Part shown: in pieces, positions 5,014 to 6,373 of the stretch
Position numbering within the stretch: position 1 is the stretch's first letter
Layout of the letters: each line of letters starts with the position of its first letter
Assembly: GCA_903934155.1 (NCBI GenBank)
Contig: CAIZMS010000005.1
Coordinates: forward strand, 1 to 6,373
Direction of reading: 5' to 3'
Source of the DNA: an uncultured bacterium
Lineage (GTDB): Bacteria > Verrucomicrobiota > Kiritimatiellia > CAIKKV01 > CAITUY01
Length of the DNA: 6,373 nt
Made by a program: the position numbers and the translations under genes
Notes under the pieces: generated by a model
The model's database searches: none
Seen by the model: the letters and a program-made list of their open reading frames with translations, nothing else
What the model was told of the DNA's origin: nothing

Positions 5014-6373
5014 CTATTTGACCAGCGCCTTGAACTTCTTGTAGGCCTCGTTCCAGCGCGTTTTGTCCTGAGGCTTGTATTCCCGGATGGGGAACGCCTC
5101 ACGAATCAGCGGGATCGCGTCCCGCATGGTCTTGATCACGCCCAGACCCATCGCCTGCACCATGCAGTTTCCGGTCGCGGTGGCCTCTTCCGGGCCGGCC
5201 ATCACCGGCAACCCAACGGCATCAGCCGTGAACTGGTTCAGCATGATGTTTTTCGATCCGCCGCCGACAATGTGAACCACCTTGTTCGGGGCCCCCGTGA
5301 CCTTCGTCAGCAACTCGTTCACATAGCGGTATTTCAGCGCCAGGCTTTCATACACCACACGGAGATAGGTGCCCCGATCCACCGGAACCGGCTGTCCCGT
5401 TTTCCGACAGAACTCGTCAATCGCCTTCTGCATATCAGGAGGATTGTAGAAACTCTTGTCATCGGGATCCACAAACGCCGTAAAGGACGGCGCCTCACGG
5501 GTCCAGCGATCCATCTCGGGCCACTTGATTTCACTGCCATCGGTATGCTGCCAGATCCGCTTGAGCTCCTGGACCAGCCAACTCCCCATGCAGTTCTTGA
5601 GAAGGCGCACATTCCCGATCCCGCCCTCGTTGCTGAAGTTGTGGGCCATCGCCTCCCTGGACGTGATGGCTTTCGGAATAAGCTTTCCGACAAGCGACCA
5701 GGTTCCGGAACTGATGATAAGCGCCTCGTCGGGATTATCCACCGGCGCGGCGGCAAAGGCGCTCGCCGTGTCATGCCCGCCCACGGCAATAAGCCTCGCA
5801 CGGTTCAACCCGACCTGCGATGCCAGCTCGGCGTGAAGCTCACCCACCACGCATCCCGGCGCCACAATCTCGGGCATCACCGACACCGGAATTTTGAGCT
5901 TCTTGAGGATTTCCGCGCTCCAGGTCTTGGTATGCGCATCCATCAATTGCGTGACACTGGCAAAGGTCGAATCGACCGCCTTCACCCCACCCAGGTAATA
6001 ATAGAACAAGGCGGGCGCCGGAAGATAGAAACAGCCGGGCTTTACCGTGTTTTTCCGGTTCAACATGTGCCAGTACAACTGGTTGCTGACGTTGAACGGC
6101 TGGAAATGAATGCCGGTGAGGGCGTAGGCCTTCTTGGCGCCAACCTTGGCCCGAACCCTATCGGCCATGTCATCCAGGCGGTGATCGCGATAGGCATACA
6201 TCTTCCCCATCGCGTCCCCATCGGCGGTAAAGAACTGGCCGTCTGCCCCCCATGTGTCTATCCCGATGCCGTCCAGCTTGTCCGAGATCGTGCGACGGTA
6301 CTCCCGCAGCCCCTTCACCAGGTTGTTGTAGAGCAGCACATCGTCCCAGTAGGCCCGCTCCGCCACCTTGCCG
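5014..6373 (-). CDS. rhaB: Rhamnulokinase (FGGY family), 5' end beyond window
   Basis: Cytoplasmic sugar kinase that phosphorylates L-rhamnulose to L-rhamnulose 1-phosphate with ATP, the second step of the classical L-rhamnose pathway. The 452 visible residues contain, counted from a GTG codon at 6366: GIDTWGADGQFF at 35-46, YRDHR at 59-63 and TGIHFQPFNVSNQL at 84-97. GGHDTASA follows at 196-203 with the likely catalytic base Asp199. Next are SSGTWSLVG at 219-227, NEGGIGNVRLLKN at 246-258, the nucleotide-site VGGGSKN at 367-373, and AGPEEATATGN at 390-400. These match RhaB better than xylulokinase or glycerol kinase; L-fuculokinase is the main alternative. The frame is open to the right edge and the visible part lacks the N-terminal DxGxxSGR phosphate loop, so the GTG is not the real start. 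About 35-45 residues are missing. The gene is convergent with dus, the stop codons being 5 bases apart. Confidence 0.93.
   Translation of the reverse strand, partial: GKVAERAYWDDVLLYNNLVKGLREYRRTISDKLDGIGIDTWGADGQFFTADGDAMGKMYAYRDHRLDDMADRVRAKVGAKKAYALTGIHFQPFNVSNQLYWHMLNRKNTVKPGCFYLPAPALFYYYLGGVKAVDSTFASVTQLMDAHTKTWSAEILKKLKIPVSVMPEIVAPGCVVGELHAELASQVGLNRARLIAVGGHDTASAFAAAPVDNPDEALIISSGTWSLVGKLIPKAITSREAMAHNFSNEGGIGNVRLLKNCMGSWLVQELKRIWQHTDGSEIKWPEMDRWTREAPSFTAFVDPDDKSFYNPPDMQKAIDEFCRKTGQPVPVDRGTYLRVVYESLALKYRYVNELLTKVTGAPNKVVHIVGGGSKNIMLNQFTADAVGLPVMAGPEEATATGNCMVQAMGLGVIKTMRDAIPLIREAFPIREYKPQDKTRWNEAYKKFKALVK

Noticed and set aside
6364..6366. GTG as the rhaB start codon
   Set aside because: The frame stays open to the window edge, and the family's N-terminal phosphate-binding motif would lie upstream, so this GTG is an internal valine codon.

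Overview
The window reads as a chromosomal housekeeping stretch from a moderately GC-rich Gram-negative bacterium. It holds eight protein-coding genes, two of them cut by the window edges, and almost no spare DNA. A eukaryote-type isoleucyl-tRNA synthetase, a TrpR-family repressor resembling the chlamydial form as well as the enterobacterial one, and a small secreted protein with outer-membrane character suggest the Planctomycetota-Verrucomicrobiota-Chlamydiota neighbourhood (for example Verrucomicrobiota, Kiritimatiellota or Lentisphaerota). That placement is inferred from remembered family patterns, not from a search.

Layout. Positions 1-3237 hold four minus-strand genes in the order rsmE, a small exported beta-rich protein, a trpR-like regulator and ileS. 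Gaps are 41, 42 and 27 bases, so they may form one transcription unit; ileS runs off the left edge. From 3340 the plus strand carries two small membrane-anchored proteins of identical length (105 residues each), only 3 bases apart. A tRNA-dihydrouridine synthase gene follows on the same strand. The right end is a minus-strand rhamnulokinase gene, convergent with dus and missing its first part.

How the genes fit together. Three genes serve translation: ileS charges tRNA, rsmE modifies 16S rRNA and dus modifies tRNA. The TrpR-like repressor sits directly upstream of ileS with no tryptophan biosynthesis gene in view. rhaB belongs to L-rhamnose catabolism and is functionally separate.

The most notable structure is around dus. 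A classic intrinsic terminator for the small-protein pair lies inside the first codons of dus. A second strong hairpin, oriented as a terminator for rhaB, lies inside the last codons of dus on the opposite strand, so both ends of the gene carry terminator-like signals. The least understood genes are the small membrane-protein pair and the exported protein. No mobile element, CRISPR array, tRNA or rRNA was seen, and no clear new defence or biosynthetic system is evident.
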